The notes beneath the pieces are model-generated. The model was not told where the DNA came from and searched no databases. It saw only the letters and a program-made list of their open reading frames with translations. A stretch of 64,000 nucleotides of DNA from an uncultured Clostridia bacterium (lineage in GTDB: Bacteria; Bacillota; Clostridia; TANB77; CAG-465), in NCBI GenBank assembly GCA_934132895.1, contig CAKPAG010000001.1, positions 62,001 to 126,000 of the forward strand, read 5' to 3'. Below are positions 1-9,261 of the stretch, one piece after another (the first letter of the stretch is position 1; every line of letters begins with the position of its first letter). Made by a program: the position numbers and the translations under genes.

Positions 1-710
1 ACTATTGGTTCTACAGGAGTTTCTTGAATATGCTTTAAAGCAACTGATACAGGTGAATCTGCATCAAATGGTAGTTTACCTGTAGCCATTTCATACATTA
101 CAACACCTAATGAATAAATATCTGATTTTTCATCAGTATATCCACCTTTAGCATGTTCTGGTGAAAAATAATGTACTGAACCCATAGTACTTCCAAAACT
201 TGTTATTGTAGAACTAGGAACATTTGTTATCTTGGCAATTCCAAAATCTGTTACCTTAGCTACCATATTTTTATTTAGTACTATATTTTGAGGTTTTATA
301 TCTCTATGAATTATATGTGATTTATGTGCAGCTTGCAAAGCTGAAGCTATTTGAGCTGCAATCTTTAATGTTAATTCACTATCTAAAGCACCATGTTCAT
401 TAATATAGTCTTTTAAAGTTTTGCTTTCTAAAAGCTCCATTACTATATAATTTATACCATTTTCTTCCCCTACATCATATACAGATACAATATTTGGATG
501 TGTAAGTGCAGCTGCTGATTGAGCTTCTGCTCTAAATCTTTTAACAAAGGTTTCATCTTTGGCATATTCGCTTTTTAACACCTTAATAGCTACATACCTA
601 TTTAAAAGCTTACATCTTGCTTCATAAACTGTAGCCATGCCACCTTCACCAATTTTTTCTAGTATCTGGTACCTAGAGCCTAATTCTTTTCCTATTAAAT
701 TGTCCTCCAT
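1..710 (-). CDS. prkC: Ser/Thr protein kinase, PrkC/PknB type (N-terminal part)
   Basis: About 236 residues are visible; the rest lies beyond the left edge of the window. It is a eukaryotic-type protein kinase: glycine loop GEGGMATVYEA near residues 21-31, the VAIK lysine near 41, catalytic loop HRDIKPQN and the metal-binding DFG (DFGIAK). In Firmicutes PrkC is a membrane kinase with extracellular PASTA repeats that senses muropeptides; the transmembrane and PASTA part would be outside the window. The ATG at 710 lies five bases after the prpC stop, so kinase and opposing phosphatase form one operon. The kinase fold is certain; the exact subfamily rests on the prpC partnership. Confidence 0.93.
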   Translation of the reverse strand, partial: MEDNLIGKELGSRYQILEKIGEGGMATVYEARCKLLNRYVAIKVLKSEYAKDETFVKRFRAEAQSAAALTHPNIVSVYDVGEENGINYIVMELLESKTLKDYINEHGALDSELTLKIAAQIASALQAAHKSHIIHRDIKPQNIVLNKNMVAKVTDFGIAKITNVPSSTITSFGSTMGSVHYFSPEHAKGGYTDEKSDIYSLGVVMYEMATGKLPFDADSPVSVALKHIQETPVEPI

Positions 711-715
711 ACTCT

Positions 716-1459
716 TTACTTCCCTTCTTTAACTAATATTAAAGTTATATTATCAACGCCACCATTTGCATTTGCATTTTCAATCAAAACAGTAGCTACA
801 TTTTCAAATTTATTGTTTTTTGCTATTTCTAGAATTTTATTATCTTCTACCATATTTGTAAGTCCATCAGAACACAAAAGTAAATATCCAAAAGGCATAT
901 CTAGTTTATATACTTTAACCTCTAAATCTCTCATTATTCCAACAGCCTTTGTAAGGACATGTTTTTGAGGATGATTTTTGGCCTGTTCTAAATTTATGAC
1001 TTTAGTTCTCAATAATTCATTTACATATGTATCATCTTCTGTTATTTGTTTTATGTATTTAAAATCTTTTGGAATATAATAAAGTCTTGTATCTCCTACA
1101 GAAGTATAATATACATTTTCCATTACTTTTAAAACTGCTACAACAGTTGTCCCCATTCCTTCATATTTTGCATCAGTTTTTTCTAAATTATATATTTTTT
1201 CGTTTGCATTAAGAACTGCATTTTCTAATATTTTTTCTATATCTTCTTCTGATTTTACTAATATATCATTTAAATTTTTTTCAATGTTTGAAGAAATAAC
1301 TTCTGTTAGTAATTTACTTGCTACTTCACCACTTAAATATCCACCTAAGCCATCAGCAACAATAAAAAGAGAGACATCTTCACTAAACTTCTTTACTATA
1401 AAGCTATCTTCGTTATTAGTTCTTCTTTTTCCTATATCAGACTTTGCTATAACTTCCAT
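716..1459 (-). CDS. prpC: PP2C-type protein phosphatase PrpC/Stp
   Basis: A 247-residue metal-dependent Ser/Thr phosphatase that reverses phosphorylation by the PrkC kinase encoded just downstream. All PP2C motifs are visible in order: RRTNNEDSF near residue 13 (metal-binding Asp follows at ADGLGG near 36), GMGTT near 101, VGDTRLYY near 120, LLCSDGLTNMV near 193 and GVDNITLI near the end. The length fits the family. Start at 1459 is preceded by GAGGTG. A sigma-A-like promoter lies directly upstream, and no terminator is seen before prkC. Confidence 0.95.
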   Translation of the reverse strand: MEVIAKSDIGKRRTNNEDSFIVKKFSEDVSLFIVADGLGGYLSGEVASKLLTEVISSNIEKNLNDILVKSEEDIEKILENAVLNANEKIYNLEKTDAKYEGMGTTVVAVLKVMENVYYTSVGDTRLYYIPKDFKYIKQITEDDTYVNELLRTKVINLEQAKNHPQKHVLTKAVGIMRDLEVKVYKLDMPFGYLLLCSDGLTNMVEDNKILEIAKNNKFENVATVLIENANANGGVDNITLILVKEGK

Positions 1460-1489
1460 TTATTCACCTCGAATATTTTCACACTATAT

Positions 1490-1517
1490 ATTATATCAAA
1501 ACAGAAATATATTTCAA
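1490..1517 (-). promoter_or_regulatory. sigma-A-like promoter of prpC-prkC
   Basis: On the minus strand TTGAAA (1517-1512) is followed by a 16-base spacer and TATAAT (1495-1490), about 30 bases upstream of the prpC start codon. It would drive prpC and the following prkC. Sequence match only. Confidence 0.65.
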
Positions 1518-1572
1518 TAGTTTTTATTACATTTCTATACAAGTTTTCTAATATTTAATTGTATGAATTGGG

Positions 1573-1601
1573 TTGACATAATTTTAAAAACATGATATAC
1601 T
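1573..1601 (+). promoter_or_regulatory. consensus sigma-A promoter of the 85-residue hypothetical gene
   Basis: TTGACA (1573-1578), a 17-base spacer and TATACT (1596-1601), one mismatch from perfect consensus, 55 bases upstream of the start at 1656. This strength suggests that the small downstream protein is well expressed. Confidence 0.75.
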
Positions 1602-1655
1602 ATTATTAGATTTTATATCTATTTAAAAATTTCTTAAATTAAAGGAGTAAAAAAA

Positions 1656-1913
1656 ATGACTAATGTAAAAAAATTCAAACTATTCTGTTTTGAGGCGATT
1701 GACAAAAATGATTTTGATGATTTTTCAGAACCAATAATTGATATTTTTGAAGCTAGCAGGCTCATTAATAAAAATTATGAACTTTATGCTTATGGTAAAG
1801 TTGATGAGAACACTCAAACTACAAGGACAAGTAAAGTTAAAGAAATCATTTTTAAATCCAATGAAATTCATATTATAACCCAAAACTCGGATTACCTTTT
1901 AAGCCAAATGTAA
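1656..1913 (+). CDS. small hypothetical protein, 85 aa
   Basis: No known family recognised. The product is soluble, acidic in its first third (DKNDFDDFSEP), with a short region TQTTRTSKVKEIIFKS that could pair as strands, and no signal or membrane segment. It is supported as a real gene by a good ribosome site (AAAGGAG nine bases before ATG), a near-perfect promoter at 1573-1601 and a shared bidirectional terminator after its stop. It stands alone on the plus strand between the divergent prpC promoter and convergent rlmN. A CGG spanning TCG|GAT near its end is out of frame and harmless. Confidence 0.7.
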   Translation: MTNVKKFKLFCFEAIDKNDFDDFSEPIIDIFEASRLINKNYELYAYGKVDENTQTTRTSKVKEIIFKSNEIHIITQNSDYLLSQM

Positions 1914-1930
1914 TTCGAGTATAAAAGCAC

Positions 1931-1975
1931 AAAAAATCATTGAATATTGTATATTTACATTTTCAATGATTTTTT
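1931..1975. terminator. bidirectional intrinsic terminator
   Basis: Perfect 14-bp inverted repeat (1931-1944 with 1962-1975) whose outer ends are A6 and T6, so a U-run follows the stem on either strand. It lies between the stops of the convergent 85-residue gene and rlmN and can serve both. Confidence 0.85.
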
Positions 1976-1982
1976 CTATTCA

Positions 1983-3051
1983 TTATTTATTGCTATTATT
2001 TTCAATATACTTTTTTCTAAGTTGTCCACACGCAGCATCTATATCAGAGCCTAATTCGCGTCTTACGGTAGTTACAATTCCACAGCTATTTAAAGTATTC
2101 ATAAAGTTTTCTACTGATTTTTCAGTTGCCTTTTTATATGCACCATTTTTTATTTCATTTACTGGTATTAAATTAACATGTGCTATCATTCCACGCAATA
2201 ATTTAACAAGTGCTAGGGCATCTTCTTTACTATCATTTTTACCATAAATTAGAGCATATTCAAAGCTTATTCTTCTTCCTGTTATCTTGATATACTCTCT
2301 ACAAGCATCAAGTAATTCTTGAATAGTATACCTATTTGCAATAGGCATTATCTCTCTTCTTTTCTCATCAGTAGTTGCATGCAAAGATATAGAAAGAGTA
2401 CACTGAATATTTTCTTTTGCTAACCTATATATATTTGGTACCAAACCGCATGTTGATAAGCTTATATGTCTTGCACCAATTCCGTAGTCCTAATGGATCG
2501 TTTATAAGGCGAATAGAGCGAACCACATTATCATAGTTATCTAGAGGCTCACCAATACCCATATATACAACATTTGAAATCTTTTCTTTAGTATATCTTT
2601 CAACTGTTAAAATCTGACCTTCAATTTCTGAAGCTAACAAATGTCTTTCAAATCCTTCTTTTGTGGAAGCACAAAATTTACATCCCATTTTACATCCGAC
2701 CTGAGTTGATACACATAAAGTATTTCCATGATGATATCTCATAAATACAGATTCTATTGCAGCGTTATCATTTAAAAGTATAAGAAACTTCATAGTCCCG
2801 TCTTTCTTTGATTTTTGACACTGTAATACCTCAAGTCTAGTTATATATGTATTTTCCTTTAATTTTTCTCTTAAGGATTTAGAAATGTCGGTCATTTCAT
2901 CAAAATCAGTAACGCCTACTCTATGTAGCCATTTATATATCTGAGTTGCATGAAATTTTTTTTCACCCAATTCTTTTTCTATGTAGTTTTGTAACTCTTC
3001 TAAAGTTAATTCATTAATATTTATTTTTTTATTTTTTATTTCTTCTTTCAT
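1983..3051 (-). CDS. rlmN: 23S rRNA (A2503-C2) methyltransferase RlmN, with a +1 recoding site
   Basis: Radical-SAM enzyme that methylates A2503 of 23S rRNA and A37 of some tRNAs. The cluster motif CKMGCKFC is seen near residue 115-122, followed by the [10 protein letters not shown] glycine motif, the STC catalytic segment and the C-terminal Cys (AACGQ). The reading frame breaks once, at an in-frame CGG (2484-2482); skipping its C joins both halves as [18 protein letters not shown], exactly the conserved family segment, and gives about 355 residues, the normal length. Start: ATG at 3051 has GGAGAAG at proper spacing; the ATG at 3063 has none. No other damage is visible. See the recoding finding. 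Confidence 0.9.
2482..2484 (-). other. in-frame CGG, +1 recoding site in rlmN
   Basis: Coding-strand context CTA-CGG-AAT. Zero frame reads Arg and stops at 2425. Skipping the C gives CTA-GGA-ATT (Leu-Gly-Ile) and the conserved LGIGARH motif. Confidence 0.85.
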
Positions 3052-3117
3052 TCTCTTCTCCATTTTATAATCCTAATATATATTTTACTATATTTTTTTT
3101 ATGTTTTCAAGTATAGA

Positions 3118-3157
3118 AAAAAACTTTGAAATCAAATTAATGATAACAAAGTTTTTT
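3118..3157 (-). terminator. intrinsic terminator
   Basis: 11-bp perfect stem (3118-3128 with 3147-3157), followed on the minus strand by a T-run, six bases after the stop of the small membrane protein gene. It separates that gene from rlmN. Confidence 0.75.
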
Positions 3158-3162
3158 CATTA

Positions 3163-3441
3163 TTAGTTGCTTTTACTATTGTACACTTTATATTTTTTAT
3201 TTTTATTATATATATCCTTTACTAAAAATATATATGTTAATATATATAGCAAATATCTAATATTAAATCCATTAAAAGAAGCGAAGATATAAAAGATAAT
3301 TGCACCTATACTTCCAAAAATATTAAAAGTAACTAATACTATTTTATTTGGCCGAATTTCTTTTTTATACGAGCTTTCGATTGCCATTTTTAAAGCTTGA
3401 TACACAATAAAAACAACACAAAGAATTACACTCATAACCAT
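3163..3441 (-). CDS. small hypothetical membrane protein, 92 aa
   Basis: Three hydrophobic segments: residues 1-17, about 35-55 and 60-75, with a Lys/Asn-rich tail (KNKKYKVYNSKSN). No family recognised. Start at 3441 is preceded by AAGGAGG. Codon 30 is CGG (3354-3352, context ATT-CGG-CCA). This is the only in-frame CGG in the window that seems to be read as a normal codon: skipping its C would hit a stop within a few codons, whereas the zero frame continues through two more membrane segments. The fourth base is C here, unlike the A or T of all thirteen recoding sites. Confidence 0.65.
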   Translation of the reverse strand: MVMSVILCVVFIVYQALKMAIESSYKKEIRPNKIVLVTFNIFGSIGAIIFYIFASFNGFNIRYLLYILTYIFLVKDIYNKNKKYKVYNSKSN

Positions 3442-3466
3442 ATTAAATTTACCTCCTTAAGTCACT

Positions 3467-4138
3467 TTACATTCCTATTACCTGTATTTTTTTTACTCCA
3501 AGCTTTTCCGCCATATCTTTTATATTTGTTCCACCTTTTCCTATAATTTTTCCAACAAGATTTTTAGGTACATTAACTGTAAGTATCTTGTTATTATCAT
3601 CTTGTTTAAGACCTACAATATATTCCCCATATTCATACACAAATAGTTTTTTAAATTCATTGCAATGAAAAAATATCTGTTCAAGATATGGGTAATTACT
3701 ATGCAAAAGATACGCAATACCATTTCCCTTTTCTATAGCTTTGTATAACTTAGAAATTTCTTCTTTGTGCTGAAATCTAAAAAGTTCATCTTCCATGGTA
3801 TAATACATATCACGCGCCTTTTTTTTGGTTTCTTCGGTAGGAAGTTTAAGCGTTGTTCTTTTTTTAGTTATTGTTAATTTATCAAAAACTTTAACTAAAA
3901 CAGGAAGTTCATATTCTGTGTACTCTTCTTTAGACTTATCAAAAATCAAAAAAGCATCTCCATAAGCCTTGTATCCGAAGTTGGGAATATTTAAGTTTTT
4001 TGTTACTTGAGTAAGAGTTTCCAAGTTAACTCTTAAAAATCCCGTGTCATTTAAGTCGGCTCTCCACTCAAATTTTCCATCCTCATTAATACAGCCATAC
4101 TCATACTCTCCATATTGGAATAAAGCTACATATTTCAT
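3467..4138 (-). CDS. KH-domain protein, probable RNA-binding
   Basis: A 223-residue cytoplasmic protein. The C-terminal 40 residues form a KH fold with the diagnostic GxxG loop in GKIIGKGGTNIKDMAEKLG, which binds single-stranded RNA or DNA. The first 180 residues are not recognised; they begin MKYVALFQYGEYEYG and include a basic stretch, TKKRTTLKLP. Start chosen at 4138, where AAAGGAG sits nine bases upstream; an in-frame ATG at 4180 has no ribosome site. It stands alone upstream of the 92-residue membrane protein. Target RNA unknown. Confidence 0.75.
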   Translation of the reverse strand: MKYVALFQYGEYEYGCINEDGKFEWRADLNDTGFLRVNLETLTQVTKNLNIPNFGYKAYGDAFLIFDKSKEEYTEYELPVLVKVFDKLTITKKRTTLKLPTEETKKKARDMYYTMEDELFRFQHKEEISKLYKAIEKGNGIAYLLHSNYPYLEQIFFHCNEFKKLFVYEYGEYIVGLKQDDNNKILTVNVPKNLVGKIIGKGGTNIKDMAEKLGVKKIQVIGM

Positions 4139-4262
4139 TTTTTTCTTCTCCTTTAAAATTATTTTAGAATTAAAATACAATCTATTAATATTATACCAAA
4201 TCCAGAAGGAAAAGTCAATTTTTATGTAATCTTTTTTGTACCTTATTTTAATATTGTGTATA

Positions 4263-5210
4263 TTATACGAACTTAAAACCTACATCTATTTTACTACCTG
4301 CAAGAAATGCTTTAACTTCCATTTTTTTACTGTTTTGTGGTTTTATTTCAAGAATTGATACACTGCCATCTTTGCATTTAATCTTTAAAGAATTCTTTGT
4401 TCTTTCTACTACCTCACCATTTTCTCCTTGCAATAACTGGTCACATGTATAACTTACTTTATATACCTTATATATTTTTCCGTCTACATCTTCCATATAC
4501 GCACCAGGAAAAGGTGACATTCCTCTAATCATATTAAATATTTCTTTTGAAGACTTATTAAAATCTATTTTTGTCATTTCTTTAGATATCATAGGTGCAA
4601 TAGTGCCTTCAACTGGTTGCTTTATTCTTTTTAAATCTTCCATTTGCAAGCTATTTATTGTTTTTACTAAAAGATTTGCTCCTACTTCTTTCATTTTATC
4701 ATGAAGCGTTTCAAAGTTATCTTCTTCTGTTATCTCCACCTCTTCTTTTAAAAGCATATCTCCTGTATCCATTCCCTCATCCATAAACATAGTGGTAATT
4801 CCAGTTTTTTTATCGCCATTTATTAACGACCATTGCATTGGAGCAGCTCCTCTATATTCAGGAAGCAATGAGCCATGAACATTAATACATCCTAACTTTG
4901 GAATTTCTAATATTTCTTTTGGAAGTATTTTACCATAAGCTACAACTACAATTAAATCAGGTTCCAATTCTTTTAAAGTATCTATCACCTCTTCATTTTT
5001 TCTTAATTTTGCAGGTTGAAATACTTTAATATTATTTTCTAAAGCAACTTCTTTAACTTCAGAATATTTTAATTTCATTCCCCTTCCTGATGGCTTATCT
5101 GGATTAGTAAAACAAGCAATTACATTAAACTTTTCTTCAATTAATTTCTTTAGTGAAGCAGCTGCAAAATCAGGTGTTCCCATAAATACAATTTTTAAAT
5201 CTTCTTTCAT
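4263..5210 (-). CDS. fmt: methionyl-tRNA formyltransferase
   Basis: Fmt formylates Met-tRNAi using 10-formyl-THF before initiation. 315 residues, the usual size. N-terminal Rossmann part with MGTPDFAA near residue 10, CFTNPDKPSGRG near 34-45 and the formyl-transfer signature NVHGSLLPEYRGAAP near 108-122 with catalytic Asn/His; C-terminal OB-like tRNA-binding domain from about residue 205. Start at 5210 preceded by GGAGG. It lies downstream of def, as in many bacteria, but one unknown gene is inserted between them. Confidence 0.96.
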   Translation of the reverse strand: MKEDLKIVFMGTPDFAAASLKKLIEEKFNVIACFTNPDKPSGRGMKLKYSEVKEVALENNIKVFQPAKLRKNEEVIDTLKELEPDLIVVVAYGKILPKEILEIPKLGCINVHGSLLPEYRGAAPMQWSLINGDKKTGITTMFMDEGMDTGDMLLKEEVEITEEDNFETLHDKMKEVGANLLVKTINSLQMEDLKRIKQPVEGTIAPMISKEMTKIDFNKSSKEIFNMIRGMSPFPGAYMEDVDGKIYKVYKVSYTCDQLLQGENGEVVERTKNSLKIKCKDGSVSILEIKPQNSKKMEVKAFLAGSKIDVGFKFV

Positions 5211-5291
5211 AATTTTATACCTCCATATTAGCTAATAATAAAAGACATAAATTATGTGTTTTTATGCCTTCTATTATAACTTATTATTATA

Positions 5292-6176
5292 TTATTTTTT
5301 TATTTCAACTTTATTATACTCTAATTTTTGTTCATCATTTATCTTAAATATAGTTTCAACAGTTCCTTCATTTTTATTCATTTGTTTTTTATTATCATTT
5401 AAGTATAATATATTTTGCACTCCTACAAGCTCTAGTCTATTATCTCCATCTATATCCTCTAATTTAAATGAACAAAACTTATTAGCAAGATATGTTGCTC
5501 TATAATTATCTTTGTTTATAGCCTTATCTTCAAATTCTAACTCAGTTACATCAGCTACTTCATTTAAATATGATCTAGCATAATTATCTAACTTTACTTT
5601 TATTTTTGAAGTATTTTCCTCATCAAATGTTACATTTATAGTATATCCATTAAAATCTGCCTGTATTGAATCTTTTACTATATTTTTTAATTCATTATCC
5701 TTTAGTACTAGAAGAATAACATTTCCACTATTTTCATCGCTAGCAAAAATATATTTATTTTTTTCATCTTCTTTTATTTCAAATTTCACTTCTTTATAAA
5801 AAGACATTTCTGTTGCATATTTTTTAGGTTCTTTTGTATTACCATCAATATATACAACTTCTACATCTTTATATAATTCAATATTTGAATCTGAATCTTT
5901 AAATAAATTTTTCTCTTCATCATGATATTTTTTTATTCCAGTTATTCCCACATAATCTTCTGCTCCATCAGCATTTAGATCATATTTTTTAATTGAAATA
6001 ACAACTCTTTTTTCATCTAAAGGAAGTTTGTCTTTTATTTCCTCATAAAACTTATTTGTTTTTCCTTTTTCTGAAGTTTCATATAATTCTTTAAAATACA
6101 TAACAGTTGCAATTATTCCTAGAATAACAACTACTAAAATGGTAAGTAATATTTTCTTTTTTAAACTTATCTTCAT
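5292..6176 (-). CDS. membrane-anchored hypothetical with two Ca-binding-like loops
   Basis: About 294 residues: one N-terminal transmembrane helix (ILLTILVVVILGIIATVMYF) and a large Lys/Glu/Asp-rich extracytoplasmic domain. Two acidic loops, DLNADGAEDY near residue 65 and DIDGDNRLEL near 255, resemble dockerin/FG-GAP Ca-binding loops, so it may bind calcium outside the cell. No family assigned. Start chosen at 6176, with AGAGGA seven bases upstream; it begins one base after the def stop, indicating translational coupling. Its insertion between def and fmt is unusual. Confidence 0.65.
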   Translation of the reverse strand: MKISLKKKILLTILVVVILGIIATVMYFKELYETSEKGKTNKFYEEIKDKLPLDEKRVVISIKKYDLNADGAEDYVGITGIKKYHDEEKNLFKDSDSNIELYKDVEVVYIDGNTKEPKKYATEMSFYKEVKFEIKEDEKNKYIFASDENSGNVILLVLKDNELKNIVKDSIQADFNGYTINVTFDEENTSKIKVKLDNYARSYLNEVADVTELEFEDKAINKDNYRATYLANKFCSFKLEDIDGDNRLELVGVQNILYLNDNKKQMNKNEGTVETIFKINDEQKLEYNKVEIKK

Positions 6177-6177
6177 T

Positions 6178-6663
6178 TTATTTTCCTCTTTTTCTTTCAT
6201 TTTCTTCTGCTCTATCTAAAAATACAACCCCATCTAAATGATCTGTTTCATGTTGAATAACTATAGCTTCCATTCCCTTTACGCTCTTTATTCTCTTTTT
6301 TCCATCAAGTCCTATATATTCAACTTTTACTTTTTCATATCTTTCTACATTTTTAAATACATCAGGAAAGCTTAAGCAACCTTCTTCAACAAGAACTTTT
6401 GTCTTTGATACCCAAGTTATCTTTGGATTTATCATAACAACTGGTTTCTTTTTAGCTCCCTCTTCTATATACGAAACATCATATGTAATCATTCTTTTAA
6501 GTAAACCTATTTGCACTGCTGCAAGGCCTAAACCATCGAACTTATACATTGTGTCCAACATATCTGAAGCTATTTTTTTAATATCTTCATCTACATTTTT
6601 TATTTCTTCTGATTTTTCTCTTAAAAGTTCATTACCATTATATACTAAGTTTAAAACTGACAT
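6178..6663 (-). CDS. def: peptide deformylase
   Basis: Removes the N-formyl group from nascent proteins; the functional partner of fmt downstream. 161 residues with all three metal/active-site motifs: GLGLAAVQIG near 43-52, EEGCLSFP near 92-99 (metal Cys) and QHETDHLDG near 137-145 (two metal His and catalytic Glu). Length and motif spacing fit bacterial deformylases. Confidence 0.96.
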   Translation of the reverse strand: MSVLNLVYNGNELLREKSEEIKNVDEDIKKIASDMLDTMYKFDGLGLAAVQIGLLKRMITYDVSYIEEGAKKKPVVMINPKITWVSKTKVLVEEGCLSFPDVFKNVERYEKVKVEYIGLDGKKRIKSVKGMEAIVIQHETDHLDGVVFLDRAEENERKRGK

Positions 6664-6690
6664 CTATATTTTTTTCTCCTTTATCTACTT

Positions 6691-9237
6691 TTATAATTCA
6701 ATATCATATTTTGATTTTTTTACCTCTTCATTTTGCATATCCATATTTTCCTCTATAACAGGCATTGTTGCTACATTAAAGTTTTCATTTCCTTCACTAC
6801 TTTCTGTAGTACCACCCTGATTTCCAAGTTTTATTTCTTGCCATTCTTGTTTTGATACTAAAACTTGTCTTGGTTTGCTTCCTTCATAACCAGATATAAG
6901 ACCACGAGCTTCCATTTGGTCTACTATTCTTCCAGCCCTTGAATATCCTATTTTAAATCTTCTTTGTAGCATAGAAGCAGAAGCCTGTCCCATATCTACA
7001 ACTAAATCAATAGCGTCATTTAATATTGGATCAGCATCATCTTCACCATTTTGGTCATCTCCGCCTTTAGAAGATGTATTTGCCTTTTCTATACTTTCAA
7101 TAATTGCTTCACTATATGTACTATTTGAATTTGATTTTATATTTTCAACTATCTTTTCAATTTCTTTTTCTGAAATAAATGCTCCTTGTATTCTATGTGG
7201 TTTAGTTTCACCAACAGGGAAATATAACATATCACCCTTTCCAAGCAATTTTTCAGCTCCAGCCATATCTAAAATAGTTCTTGAATCTACTTGTGAAGAT
7301 ACTGTAAAAGCAATTCTTGATGGAATGTTTGCCTTAATTATACCAGTGATAACATCAACAGATGGTCTTTGAGTTGCAATTACTAAATGCATTCCTGCAG
7401 CTCTTGCCATTTGAGCAAGTCTACAAATTGCATCTTCAACATCGTTTGGAGCTACCATCATAAGATCCGCAAGTTCATCTACAATTATAACAATCTGAGG
7501 AAGCTTAGCTCCATCCTCTTCTTTTTCCATTAAGGCATTATATCCTTTTATATCTTTTACACCTTTATCAGCAAATAATTTATATCTATTAACCATTTCT
7601 TGTACTGCCCAGTTAAGTGCACCTGCAGCCTTTTTTGGATCTGTTACTACTGGAATAAGTAAATGAGGTATTCCGTTATATCCTGAAAGTTCAACCATTT
7701 TTGGATCAATAAGTATCATTTTAACTTCACTTGGTCTTGATTTATACAGTATTGAAACAATAAGTGAATTAATACATACACTCTTACCAGAACCTGTAGA
7801 ACCCGCTATTAAAGTATGTGGCATTTTAGCAATATCTCCAACCACAATTTCACCTGCTGCATCTTTTCCAAGTGCAAAAGCAAGCTTAGATTTATGATTT
7901 TGAAATGCTTCAGATTCTATTACTTCTCTTAAGAATACAGATTCAGAAACCTGATTTGGTACTTCTATTCCAACTGCAGCTTTTCCTGGAATTGGAGCCT
8001 CTATTCTTATACTCTTAGCAGCAAGGTTTAATGCAATATCGTCTGATAAGTTAACAATTTTACTTACCTTTACACCTGTGCTTGGAGTAAGTTCATAACG
8101 AGTAACAGTTGGTCCTTTTGTTATATTAGTAACTTTTGCTTCAACACCAAAACTTGCTAAAGTCTTTTGTAATTTAACAGCAGTTGCATGTATTGCTTTT
8201 TTATCAAATACTTCTCCACCTTTAGGTTCTCCTAAAAGGTCAAGAGGTGGAAATTCATAATTGTCTGCTTCTACATGTCTTGTATGGTCTAGAGTTAAAA
8301 CCTCTTTTACAGATTTATCTTCCTTTTGTTCTTTTTGTTTATGGAAAAATTCATCTCTTTGTTGTTTAGCCTGAATTTCCTTTTCACTTGGCTTGCCTCC
8401 TAATTTATTAAAGTCAAACTCAACTTGTTCAGTCTTATCTACTTCTAAGTTTTCTTCAACACTATTAGGATTACCTTTTTCCTTCATCTTTGCTGCCATA
8501 GCTTTTTGTTCTTTTTCTAGTTTTAATCTTTGCCTTTTTGTAAGTTTAGGTTTCTCTTCTTCGTCATCATCTATATCATCATCTTCGTCATTTCTTCCAA
8601 ATAATATATTAATCATAGAAGCTACTGCGTTATATATATATGCATACACGTTATATATTCCATAAAATAACTCTTGAAATGATATTTTAAATACGCAAAG
8701 AACTGAAATTAAAGATATAAACACAAGAGCTATTCTTGATGCTATTACTCCTATTACATTTACAAATAATGATGAAAACAAGACACCTACAAAACCTGAT
8801 ATATTTTCTCCACTTATTCCACCGTTATAACCATCTACTATAGCTTTTACAAAATTGTCAAAAATATTAAAAGAACTATTTGCAAAAACAGCCACAGTAG
8901 CCGAAATAACTGTAGTTAGATATATTCCTTTAAATATATCATTTGATATTTTATTTTTTTCATCACAATATATAGTTTTTATTCCGATAGCTACTAAACT
9001 AACAGGAAGTAAATACGCCATTTTTCCAAAAAATCCCATAGAGATATTTTTGAATATTTCTGCTAATACTCCAATATTTTCAAACTTTAAGAACACAAAT
9101 AAAATTAGTCCTAGCACTACTAAAATTCCACCCAGTACATCAGTACTAAATGTCTTTTTATTTGCTTTGCTGTTTCTACTTCTTGTGTTAGCTTTTCTAT
9201 TACTTCCTCTTTGCGTAGATTTTCTCTTTCTACCCAT
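6691..9237 (-). CDS. ftsK: DNA translocase FtsK/SpoIIIE
   Basis: 848-residue septal DNA pump that clears chromosomal DNA from the division or sporulation septum. Basic N-terminus ([11 protein letters not shown]), four or five membrane helices up to about residue 200, an acidic then Lys-rich linker ([14 protein letters not shown]), and the motor: Walker A GSTGSGKS near 480, Walker [13 protein letters not shown] near 585, and a C-terminal winged-helix gamma domain ([20 protein letters not shown]) that reads orienting sequences. FtsK versus SpoIIIE cannot be decided from sequence alone. Upstream minus-strand genes follow without a terminator. Confidence 0.95.
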   Translation of the reverse strand: MGRKRKSTQRGSNRKANTRSRNSKANKKTFSTDVLGGILVVLGLILFVFLKFENIGVLAEIFKNISMGFFGKMAYLLPVSLVAIGIKTIYCDEKNKISNDIFKGIYLTTVISATVAVFANSSFNIFDNFVKAIVDGYNGGISGENISGFVGVLFSSLFVNVIGVIASRIALVFISLISVLCVFKISFQELFYGIYNVYAYIYNAVASMINILFGRNDEDDDIDDDEEEKPKLTKRQRLKLEKEQKAMAAKMKEKGNPNSVEENLEVDKTEQVEFDFNKLGGKPSEKEIQAKQQRDEFFHKQKEQKEDKSVKEVLTLDHTRHVEADNYEFPPLDLLGEPKGGEVFDKKAIHATAVKLQKTLASFGVEAKVTNITKGPTVTRYELTPSTGVKVSKIVNLSDDIALNLAAKSIRIEAPIPGKAAVGIEVPNQVSESVFLREVIESEAFQNHKSKLAFALGKDAAGEIVVGDIAKMPHTLIAGSTGSGKSVCINSLIVSILYKSRPSEVKMILIDPKMVELSGYNGIPHLLIPVVTDPKKAAGALNWAVQEMVNRYKLFADKGVKDIKGYNALMEKEEDGAKLPQIVIIVDELADLMMVAPNDVEDAICRLAQMARAAGMHLVIATQRPSVDVITGIIKANIPSRIAFTVSSQVDSRTILDMAGAEKLLGKGDMLYFPVGETKPHRIQGAFISEKEIEKIVENIKSNSNSTYSEAIIESIEKANTSSKGGDDQNGEDDADPILNDAIDLVVDMGQASASMLQRRFKIGYSRAGRIVDQMEARGLISGYEGSKPRQVLVSKQEWQEIKLGNQGGTTESSEGNENFNVATMPVIEENMDMQNEEVKKSKYDIEL

Positions 9238-9261
9238 TAAATCATCAACCTCACATTAATT

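Noticed and set aside
5241..5261. Possible terminator between fmt and the Ca-loop gene
   Set aside because: The stem has a mismatch in its centre, is only about nine pairs, and lacks a clear U-run.
8855..9259. Antisense coding frames opposite ftsK and other genes
   Set aside because: Composition is the complement of the real gene (Ile/Phe/Leu/Ser-rich), without ribosome sites or family motifs.
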